From MGBC113645 sp036308445 (lineage in GTDB: Bacteria > Bacillota_I > Bacilli_A > Erysipelotrichales > Coprobacillaceae), in the NCBI GenBank assembly GCA_036308445.1, contig JAXJVS010000145.1:1-28357 (forward strand): a stretch of 28,357 nt of DNA. The letters run 5' to 3'. The notes beneath the pieces were generated by a model. That model saw nothing but the letters and a program-made list of their open reading frames with translations, made no database searches and had not been told where the DNA came from. Below are positions 6,615-14,784 of this stretch, one piece after another (position 1 is the first letter of the stretch; each line of letters opens with the position of its first letter). Position numbers and translations under genes: made by a program.

Positions 6615-7955
6615 ATGAGACCAAAACTACATTTTACACCAATAAAAAACTGGATGAATGATCCAAATGGTTTTATTTATTTCAAAGGATATTATCATTT
6701 ATTTTATCAGCATTTTCCTTATGATGTGAAGTGGGGGACAATGCATTGGGGACATAAAATATCAAAAGACTTCATTCATTGGGAAGATAAAGGAATAGCT
6801 TTATATCCTAGTAAAGATTTTGATCGTAATGGCTGTTTTTCTGGTTCAGCAATAGAAGTTAATAATAAGATGTATCTTTATTATACTGCTGTTGTATATA
6901 CAAAATTAAATCCAGATAATATACATGTATCTGGTGACTCTTTTCTAGCATCACAAGCTATGTTTATAAGTGAAGATGGCATTCATTTTGATTCTAATAC
7001 AAAAAGAGTGGTAATACCTACATTTGATAAAGATGATAAGATAGGACATTGGCATAATACAAGAGATCCTAAGGTATGGAAAGAAGATGATACATATTAT
7101 ATGGTCATTGGCAGTCAATATGCTGATGGAAAGAAAATGAAAGGACAAATATTAATTTATACAAGTAATGATGCTTTAAATTGGCAGTATAAAAATAGAT
7201 TAATTAATCCTACAATAGATAGTCATATGTGGGAATGTCCAGATATCTTTAAGATTAACGATAAAAGAATATTAATTATGTCTCCTGAAGATACATTAAA
7301 AGATGGAATAAATTATCCAAGCCATGCTTCTTGGTCATTTATTGATTTTAATAAAGATACATGTGAAAGTCATATGACTAGTGAGCTTCAGTATTTAGAT
7401 TATGGATTAGATTTATACGCTCCTACATCAACTATAGATGAATATGGAAATAGAGTTGTTGTAGCGTGGCTTAGAATGAGCGAAGCAGTAGATAATGAAT
7501 GGATAGGAATGTTTACATTACCTAGAGTAGTAACCATTAAAAACAATCATGTTTGTTTTCATGTTCATCCCCATGTAGATAAATTATTTAAGGATGAGGT
7601 AGATTCTTTTACAAATATTGAACCATTAAAAATAAGTGTAGATTTAAAAGAAGGCAGTTATTTAAATATTGGTGGATATCAAATAACTTATGAAGATGGT
7701 TGTGTTCATACAAATAGAGAAAAAGTATTTACTGATGTTTCAAAACTATTCAATAAAAAATCTAATATTGGTAAAAAATTCTCTACACCATTATTAAAGA
7801 ATGGTAATCATATTGATATTTATGTAGATGCAAATGTGATTGAAATTTATATTAATAATGGAGAATATGTATTGACTAATATAGTTTATGGTATGAATGA
7901 TGACTTTGAATATAATGATATAGAAAACTTAAAGATGTATAAAGCAGATGTATAA
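6615..7955 (+). CDS. Glycoside hydrolase family 32 (sucrose-6-phosphate hydrolase / beta-fructosidase)
   Basis: Hydrolyses beta-fructofuranosidic bonds, as in sucrose, sucrose-6-phosphate or short fructans. The five-blade propeller motifs are in order: WMNDPNG with nucleophile D16, HWGH-type stretch near 44-47, FSGSA (75-79), transition-state stabiliser RDP (R150-D151-P152) and acid/base WEC (E207). A short beta-sandwich tail (about 330-446) includes VIEIYINNGE. No signal peptide is present, so it acts in the cytoplasm; at 446 residues it is a little shorter than typical SacA/ScrB (about 480). No sucrose PTS or LacI-type regulator is adjacent, so substrate supply and control are not shown. 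Confidence 0.9.
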   Translation: MRPKLHFTPIKNWMNDPNGFIYFKGYYHLFYQHFPYDVKWGTMHWGHKISKDFIHWEDKGIALYPSKDFDRNGCFSGSAIEVNNKMYLYYTAVVYTKLNPDNIHVSGDSFLASQAMFISEDGIHFDSNTKRVVIPTFDKDDKIGHWHNTRDPKVWKEDDTYYMVIGSQYADGKKMKGQILIYTSNDALNWQYKNRLINPTIDSHMWECPDIFKINDKRILIMSPEDTLKDGINYPSHASWSFIDFNKDTCESHMTSELQYLDYGLDLYAPTSTIDEYGNRVVVAWLRMSEAVDNEWIGMFTLPRVVTIKNNHVCFHVHPHVDKLFKDEVDSFTNIEPLKISVDLKEGSYLNIGGYQITYEDGCVHTNREKVFTDVSKLFNKKSNIGKKFSTPLLKNGNHIDIYVDANVIEIYINNGEYVLTNIVYGMNDDFEYNDIENLKMYKADV

Positions 7956-7973
7956 TCATCTGTTTATACATCT
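7933..7973 (+). terminator. Hairpin over the GH32 stop codon
   Basis: AGATGTATAAAGCAGATG (7933-7950) pairs with CATCTGTTTATACATCT (7957-7973) with a single bulged G and a TATAAT loop. The T tract after it is poor (TTTCAAAT), so read-through to the MATE gene 30 bp later is likely; it may instead protect the mRNA 3' end. Confidence 0.55.
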
Positions 7974-8004
7974 TTCAAATAGAGTTTGATGGGGAGGGTA
8001 AATA

Positions 8005-9339
8005 ATGGATAAAAAGCAAGATTTTACTCAGGGGGTTATCTGGAAACAGTTATTATTGTATTTTTTTCCGATTCTTATAGGTACTTTTTTTCAACAGCTT
8101 TATAATACTGTTGATACAATTATTGTAGGACAGGCTGTTGGAACAGAAGCTTTGGCTGCGGTTGGTTCTACTGGTAATTTAACAAATTTAATTGTTTATT
8201 TATTTGTTGGTTTGTCTACAGGAGCAACTGTTGTTATTGCGCAATATTATGGTGCTAGAGACGATAAAAGAGTTTCTAGAGGTGTTCATACATCTTTTGC
8301 TTTAGCTATCATTTCCGGGATTATAATGATGTTATTTGGATTATTGTTTTCTAAACAGTGTTTATCATTGATTGGTGTACCGTTAGAAATATTAGATGCT
8401 GCAACATTATATATGAAAGTTTACTTTCTAAGTATGATTCCTGGTACAATATATAATATAGGATCTGCTATTTTAAGAGCAGTTGGTGATTCTAAAACAC
8501 CTTTATATTATTTAATTGTGTGTAGTATAGTAAATGTTGTTTTTGATTATATATTTGTAGTTATATTTAAGACGGGAATTGCAGGGGCAGCAATGGCCAC
8601 AGATATAGCTCAATTGATTTGTGCTATATTAGTAATTATGAAATTGATAAATACAAATGATATATATCAGTTAAGAGTAAAAGAAATATGTCTTGATTTT
8701 CAAGTATTAAAAAGTATTATTAGAATAGGTGTACCAGCTGGATTACAATCAACAATGTATTCAATATCTAATATAGTATTACAAACTCATATTAATGCTT
8801 TTGGGACACTCACAATTGCATCATGGTCGGTTTATGGTAAGATAGATGCTTTATTTTGGATGGTTATGAGCGCTATAGGTTCTTCGGTTACAACTTTTGT
8901 AGGTCAAAATTATGGAGCTGGTAAACATGACAGGGTAAAACGAGGAGCTATTTCTGGTTTAATGATTGCATTGATTGCTTCTTCTATAATTAGTTTATTA
9001 TTTATGCTTTTTGGTGAGCCTATCTCATGTTTGTTTTCTGGTGATATGAATGTTATAGAACATTGTTATAGTTATATACAATTTTTATCTCCATTCTATT
9101 TTACATATTGCTGTGTAGAGATTTTTTCTGGTACATTGAGAGGATGCGGAGAAGCATTGAAACCAATGCTTCTTGTATGTATAGGTGTTTGTGTATTGAG
9201 AGTTATATGGGTTACTTTTGTATCACCATTATTTGGAACTTTTAATATGGTTATTATATCTTATCCTATGACTTGGTCGGTAACCTCTATATTGTTTATT
9301 ATCTATATTTATAATTATATGAAAAAAAGGCTAGCGTAG
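8005..9339 (+). CDS. MATE family efflux transporter
   Basis: A 444-residue twelve-helix inner-membrane exporter of the MATE superfamily, from a different branch than the one at 554. Family stretches: FFPILIGTFFQQLYNTVDTIIVGQAVG near the N-terminus, GLSTGATVVIAQYYGARD, ILRAVGDSKTPLYYL, and in the second half VGQNYGAGKHDRVKRG and GTLRGCGEALKPM. GGGGAGGG about 8 nt upstream is the ribosome site. It lies 49 bp after the GH32 gene with only a weak terminator between, so it may be read from the same promoter. The stop codon is within a strong bidirectional terminator. Substrate unknown. Confidence 0.9.
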   Translation: MDKKQDFTQGVIWKQLLLYFFPILIGTFFQQLYNTVDTIIVGQAVGTEALAAVGSTGNLTNLIVYLFVGLSTGATVVIAQYYGARDDKRVSRGVHTSFALAIISGIIMMLFGLLFSKQCLSLIGVPLEILDAATLYMKVYFLSMIPGTIYNIGSAILRAVGDSKTPLYYLIVCSIVNVVFDYIFVVIFKTGIAGAAMATDIAQLICAILVIMKLINTNDIYQLRVKEICLDFQVLKSIIRIGVPAGLQSTMYSISNIVLQTHINAFGTLTIASWSVYGKIDALFWMVMSAIGSSVTTFVGQNYGAGKHDRVKRGAISGLMIALIASSIISLLFMLFGEPISCLFSGDMNVIEHCYSYIQFLSPFYFTYCCVEIFSGTLRGCGEALKPMLLVCIGVCVLRVIWVTFVSPLFGTFNMVIISYPMTWSVTSILFIIYIYNYMKKRLA

Positions 9340-9346
9340 CCTTTTT
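9324..9346. terminator. Bidirectional terminator between MATE and XRE genes
   Basis: AAAAAGGCTA and TAGCCTTTTT form a perfect 10-bp stem with a GCG loop. T tracts occur on both strands, and the stop codons of both converging genes lie within the structure. Confidence 0.9.
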
Positions 9347-9686
9347 ATTTTTGATCTTTCATTTCTTTAAACTTCTTTAATATTTCTAAATAAGAAGAAA
9401 TTTCATCAGTCTCACATTGATTAAAGAAATCTGCAACTTCTTCCATTATAATTCCTTTGTTATTATCAATAACATCTAACAGGAGATAATCTACTGTTAC
9501 ATTTAAGTTATTAGCAAGCTTAATTAAAGTAGGTAAGCTTACTTTAGTATTACCGTTTTCAATATTAGATAAATGTTGTGGAGTAATGTTACATAATTCA
9601 GATAACTTTTCTTGAGTCATTTTGTATTTAAGTCTAGTTATTTTTATTCTATAGCCAATTGCATTATAGTCTAAGTCAACGATCAT
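9345..9686 (-). CDS. XRE-family transcriptional regulator
   Basis: A 113-residue DNA-binding protein. The Cro/C1-type helix-turn-helix spans residues about 11-66, with the recognition segment MTQEKLSELCNITPQHLSNIENG and the closing IKLANNLNVTVDYLL. The acidic C-terminal helix (about 76-113) may mediate dimerisation. It is transcribed divergently from a small acidic-helical protein gene; the 114-bp gap between start codons holds an inverted repeat lying on both promoters, so autoregulation plus control of the neighbour is likely. The start is set by ATG at 9686 preceded by GAGGATG on the minus strand. Signal or ligand unknown. Confidence 0.88.
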   Translation of the reverse strand: MIVDLDYNAIGYRIKITRLKYKMTQEKLSELCNITPQHLSNIENGNTKVSLPTLIKLANNLNVTVDYLLLDVIDNNKGIIMEEVADFFNQCETDEISSYLEILKKFKEMKDQK

Positions 9687-9713
9687 CTGGTTTCATCCTC
9701 TATTCAAAAATGT

Positions 9714-9751
9714 ATATTATTATTGTAACTTTTGTTTTACAATAATATAAT
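9714..9751. promoter_or_regulatory. Overlapping divergent promoters on a 10-bp inverted repeat
   Basis: ATTATTGTAA (9719-9728) and TTACAATAAT (9737-9746) are perfect inverted repeats 8 bp apart. Rightward: TTGTAA (9723-9728), 17 bp, TATAAT (9746-9751). Leftward: TTGTAA (complement of 9737-9742), 17 bp, TAATAT (complement of 9714-9719). Each -35 box is part of one arm, so a dimer bound to the repeat would cover both promoters. Confidence 0.6.
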
Positions 9752-9800
9752 AAACTATATAAATAATACTATTCATATAGTTTGAGAAAGGAAGATGAAA

Positions 9801-10016
9801 ATGAATAATAATTATGATGAAGTACCAATGAATGAAATTATAGAGCATTTATGTGATGAATCAGAAATGATTCAAAAAAAGATTTATCAGTTAAGTCATG
9901 ATATAGATGATAAAACAGCAAAAGAGTTAATAAAGATATTAGATGATTTTGAAAGACTAGATGCAAGCTGTTATAAATTAAAGAATTTACATAGATGTTT
10001 AAAAAAGATGATATAG
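9801..10016 (+). CDS. Small helical protein of unknown function (71 aa)
   Basis: A 71-residue acidic, probably all-helical protein with heptad-like spacing (EMIQKKIYQLSHDIDDKTAKEL and a following ILDDFERL). It lacks membrane segments and any motif I recognise. An in-frame ATG at 9795 is only 2 nt from AAAGGA (9787-9792); ATG 9801 has the proper spacing of 8 and is preferred. It is divergent from the XRE regulator and shares its symmetric promoter region, so it is the likely target of that regulator. A partner role with the XRE protein is possible but not shown. Confidence 0.65.
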   Translation: MNNNYDEVPMNEIIEHLCDESEMIQKKIYQLSHDIDDKTAKELIKILDDFERLDASCYKLKNLHRCLKKMI

Positions 10017-10035
10017 TTAATTTTGAGTATATAAA

Positions 10036-10054
10036 AAGCCCTTTAATAGGGCTT
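10036..10054. terminator. Bidirectional terminator between the 71-aa gene and tRNA-Leu
   Basis: AAGCCCT/AGGGCTT with a 5-nt loop; ATCTTTTT follows on the plus strand and TTTTTAT on the minus strand. It can serve both the small gene and the tRNA converging on it. Confidence 0.85.
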
Positions 10055-10064
10055 ATCTTTTTAT

Positions 10065-10150
10065 TGGTGCAGTTGATGAGATTTGAACTCACACGGACTC
10101 GCATCCACTACCCCCTCAAAGTAGCGTGTCTACCCTTCCACCACAACTGC
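10065..10150 (-). tRNA. tRNA-Leu (anticodon GAG)
   Basis: On the minus strand the 7-bp acceptor stem GCAGTTG/CAACTGC is perfect. The anticodon stem CTACT/GGTAG encloses TTGAGGG with anticodon GAG. The long variable arm is that of a class II tRNA, the T arm is GTGAG-TTCAAAT-CTCAT, and the discriminator A is followed by an encoded CCA (complement of 10065-10067). The body closely resembles E. coli tRNA-Leu(GAG). Confidence 0.95.
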
Positions 10151-10159
10151 ATTGTAATG

Positions 10160-10188
10160 ATTATATCAAAAAAAATTTATCAGTTCAA
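10160..10188 (-). promoter_or_regulatory. Promoter of tRNA-Leu
   Basis: On the minus strand TTGAAC (complement of 10183-10188), 17 bp, perfect TATAAT (complement of 10160-10165), ending 10 bp before the tRNA 5' end. Confidence 0.7.
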
Positions 10189-10249
10189 TAATAAAAAATC
10201 AACCAGGATGAAGTTTTTATATTAAAAAATGTGAAATTTGAAAATTGTG

Positions 10250-10278
10250 TTGATGTTTAAACAATTTTCGGTTATTAT
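10250..10278 (+). promoter_or_regulatory. Promoter of the amino-acid permease gene
   Basis: TTGATG (10250-10255), 17 bp, TATTAT (10273-10278). The ribosome site AAAGGAGG follows at about 10298-10305. Confidence 0.65.
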
Positions 10279-10312
10279 AAAAATGCTGTTTTAAAAAAAG
10301 GAGGAAAAATTC

Positions 10313-11734
10313 ATGGATTCAAAAAAGATAAAATGGTATAACCTTGCATTCATGGCATTTTCAACTGTATGGGGATTTGGTAACGTTTTAAATGGTTTTG
10401 TTTATTTTAACGGTGTTCAAGTTATTTTCAGTTGGATTTTAATGTTTGCATTATATTTCGTGCCATATGCTTTAATGGTAGGAGAATTAGGTTCAGCATT
10501 TAAAAATTCAGGAGGAGGGGTTTCTTCTTGGATTAATGAAACAATTGGTCCAAAAATGGCATATTATGCTGGTTGGACATATTGGGCTTGTCATATTACA
10601 TATATAGCAAGTAAAGGTAGTGGAGGTTTAAAAGCATTAAGTTGGGTTATCTTCCAAAATGCAGAAACTTATGCTAGCTTTCCTACAATTGTTATTCAAT
10701 TAGCAACTTTAGCAGTATTCTTATTCTTCTGCTTTGTTGCAAGTAGAGGATTAAATCCTTTAAAGAAATTAACTACTATTGCAGGTTCATCAATGTTTGT
10801 TATGTCAATACTTTATATTCTTATGATGTTCGCAGCTCCAGCAATTAATCCAAATGGTGGATTTATTTCAGCTGATTTCAGCCTAGATAATATTATTCCA
10901 CAATTTAATACTCAATACTTTACTTCTTTATCAATTTTAGTATTTGCAGTAGGTGGTTGTGAAAAGATTTCACCATATGTTAATAAAGTAGAAAATCCAT
11001 CAAAAGGATTCCCTAAAGGTATGATTTCTTTAGCAATTATGGTTATGGTTTGTGCTATTTTAGGAACTGTTGCTATGGGAATGATGTTTGATCCAGCTGT
11101 TATTAATGGATCTGAAGAAGCATTTAATTCTTATGTAAGTAATGGAGCATATTGGTCATTCCAAAAATTAGGAGAATATTATGGCATGGGTAATGTTTTA
11201 ATGATTATTTATGCTATTTGTAATACTATTGGACAATTCTCTACATTAGTATTAAGTATTGATGCTCCTCTTCGTATGTTATTAGAAAATGAAGAAGCAA
11301 AACAATTTATTCCAAGTGCATTATTGAAACAAAATAAGTATGGAGCTTATATCAATGGTATTAAGATGATTATTGCTTTATCAGGAAGTATTATTTTAAT
11401 TCAATCATTTGTACCTGGAGCAGATGCAGTTCTAACTCAATTAACTAAGTTAAATTCTGTATGTATGCCACTTCGTTATTTATGGGTATTTGTAGCTTAT
11501 ATAGCATTAAGAAAAGTAAAAGATCGTTTCAACCCAGAATATAAATTTACAAAAAATCAAAAAGTTGCCTTATTCTTTGGGTTCTGGTGTTTCTTTGTAA
11601 CAGCAGCTTGCTGTATTATGGGTATGTATTCTAATGATTTATTTACTTTAGCATTAAATATCATTACACCAGTTATATTAACTGCTTTAGGTATGATTTT
11701 ACCTGCAATTAAAAAACGTGAATTAGCAAAATAA
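10313..11734 (+). CDS. APC-family amino acid permease
   Basis: A 473-residue inner-membrane transporter with about 12 predicted helices. The first helix carries FMAFSTVWGFGNVLNGFVYF, the unwound TM1 region of APC carriers, and the second half contains ISPYVNKVENPSKGFPKG, typical of the glutamate/GABA antiporter-like (GadC/YjeM) branch of the superfamily. Substrate cannot be read from sequence. It has its own promoter and ribosome site and a strong terminator overlapping its end; the next gene is an M18 aminopeptidase with a separate -10 box, so amino-acid uptake and peptide breakdown are neighbours though possibly separate transcripts. Confidence 0.9.
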   Translation: MDSKKIKWYNLAFMAFSTVWGFGNVLNGFVYFNGVQVIFSWILMFALYFVPYALMVGELGSAFKNSGGGVSSWINETIGPKMAYYAGWTYWACHITYIASKGSGGLKALSWVIFQNAETYASFPTIVIQLATLAVFLFFCFVASRGLNPLKKLTTIAGSSMFVMSILYILMMFAAPAINPNGGFISADFSLDNIIPQFNTQYFTSLSILVFAVGGCEKISPYVNKVENPSKGFPKGMISLAIMVMVCAILGTVAMGMMFDPAVINGSEEAFNSYVSNGAYWSFQKLGEYYGMGNVLMIIYAICNTIGQFSTLVLSIDAPLRMLLENEEAKQFIPSALLKQNKYGAYINGIKMIIALSGSIILIQSFVPGADAVLTQLTKLNSVCMPLRYLWVFVAYIALRKVKDRFNPEYKFTKNQKVALFFGFWCFFVTAACCIMGMYSNDLFTLALNIITPVILTALGMILPAIKKRELAK

Positions 11735-11760
11735 AGGGGTCATACCCCTTTGTTTTTTTT
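11733..11760 (+). terminator. Terminator of the permease gene
   Basis: AAAGGGGT/ACCCCTTT with a CAT loop, followed by G and eight Ts. Confidence 0.92.
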
Positions 11761-11770
11761 AAAAAAAGGA

Positions 11771-11776
11771 TATAAT
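11771..11776 (+). promoter_or_regulatory. -10 box of the M18 aminopeptidase gene
   Basis: Perfect TATAAT about 20 bp before the start codon, with only a weak -35 (TTTGTT) that falls in the T tract of the preceding terminator. The ribosome site GGAGGAT follows. Confidence 0.45.
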
Positions 11777-11795
11777 ATATGAAGGAGGATAAAAT

Positions 11796-13115
11796 ATGTA
11801 TAAAGAATCGACAAAAGAATTATTATCATTTATTCAAAATAGTCCTAGCTGTTTTCATGCAGTAAAGACAATTAAAGATATGTTAATAGATAAAGGATAT
11901 CAAGAATTGAAAGAATGTGAATCATGGAATTTAGAAAAAGGTGGTAAGTATTTTACAACTCGTAATGGTTCTAGTCTTATTGCTTTTTCTATTGGAAATC
12001 AGTTAGATGACTATCATTTTCAGCTAACTTCTAGTCATAGTGATTCACCTACATTTAAAGTAAAAGAAGTTGCAGAACTCAAAGGAAAAGGTGGCTATGT
12101 TCAATTAAATACTGAAGGTTATGGTGGAATGTTATGTGCTACATGGTTGGATAGACCATTATCTTTAGCTGGTAGAGTATTAGTCAAAGAAGGAAATACT
12201 TTTAAAAGTAAGCTCGTTTCTTTTGATAAGGATTTAGTATTAATTCCTAATGTTGCTATTCATATGAATAGAACTGTAAATTCAGGCTATGAATATAATA
12301 ATCAGGTAGATATGTTACCTTTATTATCTGCTGGAGATTATCAAGATGGTGATTATTATTCAATGTTAGCTGATGAATTAAAGGTAGATAAAAAAGATAT
12401 TTATGGTACTGATTTATATTTAGTTAATAGAGTTAAACCTAGTATTTGGGGAATGAATGAAGAATTTGTATCTAGTCCAAAATTAGATGATTTACAATGT
12501 GCATTTACTTCGTTAAAAGCAATGCTAAATGCTAAAAATGATCATGCTATCAATGTTTATGCTTGTTTTGATAATGAAGAAGTAGGTTCTGGTACAAAGC
12601 AAGGGGCTTTATCTACTTTCTTATTTGATGTTTTAAATAGAATTAATGATAATCTAGGATATACTAGAGAAGATTATTTTAGAGCTATTGCAAAGAGCTT
12701 TATGGTTTCTTGTGATAATGCTCATGCAGTTCATCCTAATCATCCAGGAAAAACTGATGCTACAAATTGTACATATTTAAATAAAGGTATAGTTATTAAA
12801 TTTAGTGCTAATCAAAAATATACTACTGATGCTATTAGTAGTGCAGTATTTACTGGTATTTGTGAAAAAGCTCAAGTTCCTGTACAATATTTTGCTAATA
12901 GAAGTGATATGGTAGGAGGAAGTACTTTAGGTAATCTTTCTTCCCAAAAAGTATCATTACATACAGTTGATGTAGGTTTACCTCAGCTAGCTATGCATTC
13001 ATCATATGAAACTGCTGGTATTAAAGATACTTATTATATGATAAAAGCCTTAGAGATGTTCTACAGCAAGAATTTACATATTACTGATAGTGATATGATT
13101 GAGGTGGAAGAATAA
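11796..13115 (+). CDS. M18 family aminopeptidase
   Basis: A cytoplasmic dinuclear zinc aminopeptidase that removes N-terminal, often acidic, residues from peptides. Family landmarks in the 439-residue protein: HSDSP with ligand H81 and D83, KLDDL (D231), FDNEEVGSG (E261/E262), SCDNAHAVHPN (D307), and the C-terminal MHSSYETAG (H401). TNSGYEYNNQ-like VNSGYEYNNQ around 161-170 is also typical. GGAGGAT is the ribosome site. The stop overlaps the ATG of the next gene (TAATG), indicating translational coupling. It resembles the ApeB-type members by length. Confidence 0.93.
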   Translation: MYKESTKELLSFIQNSPSCFHAVKTIKDMLIDKGYQELKECESWNLEKGGKYFTTRNGSSLIAFSIGNQLDDYHFQLTSSHSDSPTFKVKEVAELKGKGGYVQLNTEGYGGMLCATWLDRPLSLAGRVLVKEGNTFKSKLVSFDKDLVLIPNVAIHMNRTVNSGYEYNNQVDMLPLLSAGDYQDGDYYSMLADELKVDKKDIYGTDLYLVNRVKPSIWGMNEEFVSSPKLDDLQCAFTSLKAMLNAKNDHAINVYACFDNEEVGSGTKQGALSTFLFDVLNRINDNLGYTREDYFRAIAKSFMVSCDNAHAVHPNHPGKTDATNCTYLNKGIVIKFSANQKYTTDAISSAVFTGICEKAQVPVQYFANRSDMVGGSTLGNLSSQKVSLHTVDVGLPQLAMHSSYETAGIKDTYYMIKALEMFYSKNLHITDSDMIEVEE

Positions 13116-13744
13116 TGATACATATCGATAATATTCATCTTGTAAAGAAGATGGATCAAAGATATCAGGATGCTTATAACGATTTTTATAAAGTATTATT
13201 AAATGAAGATAAAAGCAATGATGTTAAGAATATTATTGCTAATATAGCTATTGAACAATTAATGAAAGCTAATGAAAAAAATCAGAATCCTGATATTGTT
13301 CTTCCTAAAGATAAAAAATATCGACAATATCTTAAAAGTATAATTAAATCAAAAGAATATATTCAAATGAAAGAAAAAATTAAAAATCAAGACTTAGAAA
13401 AAATAACTATTTCAGGTATTTGGTTAACAATTTCATTATGTCTTGTTCTTATGTTTTTTAAGTGTATTATTACTAATAATTATGTGATAAATTTTAGTGT
13501 CGATTTAATCATAGCTGCTATTTCATTAATATTGGTTATTCAAAACTATAAAATAAGAGTAAGAATTATAGAAAGATATAAATTAGGAAAATATTTCTAT
13601 TTCTTTGATACAGCTTCACTTGTTTGTTGTATTATTGCAAAGGTATCAATACCAGGACAATTTGATGTAAGTTATGTTATTTTAGTTATTAATTATTTTG
13701 TAACTAAGAAAAAAGCTGGAAAAAAATTAGATGCTATTCAATAA
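13115..13744 (+). CDS. Membrane protein of unknown function (209 aa)
   Basis: Starts in the TAATG overlap with the aminopeptidase stop and has GAGGTGGA just upstream, so it is coupled to that gene. The N-terminal half (1-95) is soluble, charged and helical. The C-terminal half holds four predicted membrane helices (about 98-119, 123-144, 159-178 and 184-197), ending in a lysine-rich tail. I recognise no family; the layout of a soluble N-domain before a 4-helix region is reminiscent of small DUF1129-like membrane proteins of Firmicutes, but I cannot confirm this. Function unknown; the coupling suggests stoichiometric expression with the aminopeptidase. Confidence 0.8.
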   Translation: MIHIDNIHLVKKMDQRYQDAYNDFYKVLLNEDKSNDVKNIIANIAIEQLMKANEKNQNPDIVLPKDKKYRQYLKSIIKSKEYIQMKEKIKNQDLEKITISGIWLTISLCLVLMFFKCIITNNYVINFSVDLIIAAISLILVIQNYKIRVRIIERYKLGKYFYFFDTASLVCCIIAKVSIPGQFDVSYVILVINYFVTKKKAGKKLDAIQ

Positions 13745-13748
13745 GATA

Positions 13749-13780
13749 AAGCCTTCTAAAATTTATTTTTAGAAGGTTTT
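13749..13780 (+). terminator. Terminator of the aminopeptidase operon
   Basis: AAGCCTTCTAAAA pairs with TTTTAGAAGGTTTT (one G-T pair) over a short loop; the T tract is only TTTT, part of the stem. Confidence 0.7.
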
Positions 13781-13811
13781 ATGCTATAGTTATTCTGTGA
13801 GGAGAATGTTT

Positions 13812-14687
13812 ATGAATAAATCTAAGTTAATGATAATATCTTCAATGGTTATTTTTGGTACTATTGGAGTCTTTAGAAAATATATTCCTTTATCATCTGA
13901 ACTGATAGCAATGATAAGAGGGATTATTGGTTCTTTATTTTTAATACTCGTATTAAAAATAAAGAAGGAAATGATAAATTGGCAGGCAATCAAAGACAAT
14001 TTATTATTGATTTTTATTTCAGGGGGATTATTAGGTTTTAATTGGATATTATTATTTGAAGCTTATCAATATACCAGTGTTGCAACTGCTACATTATGTT
14101 ATTATATGGCACCAATATTTGTTATTTTAGTATCACCTTTTATTTTTAAAGAAAGATTAACTATAAAGAAGATTGGTTGTGTGCTTGTTTCTTTAATAGG
14201 AATGATTTTTGTATCCGGAGTGTTGAATACTGGTTTTTCAGGAATACAGGAGACTACAGGAATATTATTTGGCTTAATAGCAGCTCTATTTTATGCAAGT
14301 GTGGTAATTATCAATAAGAAGATAATAAATATCGATGCGATAGATCGTACTGTTATGCAGTTATCTACAGCTGCTGTCATTTTATTACCATATAATTTTA
14401 TAACTGGACAATTTACAGATGTTTCTTTAACTTTAAATGTTTTTATTATCTTATTGTTTGTTGGTATTGTTCATACAGGCATAGCTTATGCACTTTATTT
14501 TGGTTCTATAAAAGATTTAAAAGCTCAGACTGCAGCATTATTTAGTTATATTGATCCTATTGTTGCGATTTGGTTATCAGCTCTTGTTTTACATGAAAAT
14601 GTAGGAATAAGTGAAATCATAGGAGCGGTGCTTGTTTTGGGAGCTACAATTATAAGTGAATTAACAGATATGAAAGGTGAAAAATAA
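13812..14687 (+). CDS. EamA/DMT family transporter
   Basis: A 291-residue, ten-helix inner-membrane transporter built from two EamA repeats: the first up to about residue 130, with YTSVATATLCYYMAPIFVIL and FKERLT; the second with SIKDLKAQTAALFSYIDPIV and LHENVGISEIIGAVLVLGA. Members export metabolites or amino acids; the substrate here is unknown. AGGAG (13800-13804) lies 7 nt before ATG 13812. The earlier in-frame GTG 13797 and ATG 13806 overlap or crowd that site and are rejected as starts. It appears monocistronic. Confidence 0.88.
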   Translation: MNKSKLMIISSMVIFGTIGVFRKYIPLSSELIAMIRGIIGSLFLILVLKIKKEMINWQAIKDNLLLIFISGGLLGFNWILLFEAYQYTSVATATLCYYMAPIFVILVSPFIFKERLTIKKIGCVLVSLIGMIFVSGVLNTGFSGIQETTGILFGLIAALFYASVVIINKKIINIDAIDRTVMQLSTAAVILLPYNFITGQFTDVSLTLNVFIILLFVGIVHTGIAYALYFGSIKDLKAQTAALFSYIDPIVAIWLSALVLHENVGISEIIGAVLVLGATIISELTDMKGEK

Positions 14688-14758
14688 TATAGAGAAATAC
14701 TGTGTTTATGAGAAGGGATTTCATATCGAAAGATGATGTTGTTTCTATGTATAAAGAA

Positions 14759-14784
14759 AAAGACAAGGTGATAACCTTGTCTTT
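14759..14784 (-). terminator. Terminator of pepV (possibly bidirectional)
   Basis: AAAGACAAGGT/ACCTTGTCTTT perfect 11-bp stem with a GATA loop. The minus strand continues TTTTTCTTT, a good terminator for pepV, whose stop codon is in the stem. The plus-strand tail TTTATTCTTT is weaker but could serve the EamA gene. Confidence 0.85.

Noticed and set aside
554..9339. Two MATE genes as a recent tandem duplication
   Set aside because: They are about 6 kb apart and their sequences belong to different MATE branches, with no extended identity.
9838..10225. ORFs crossing the tRNA-Leu region on both strands
   Set aside because: They read through the tRNA gene and its terminator in frames opposite to or out of phase with real genes.
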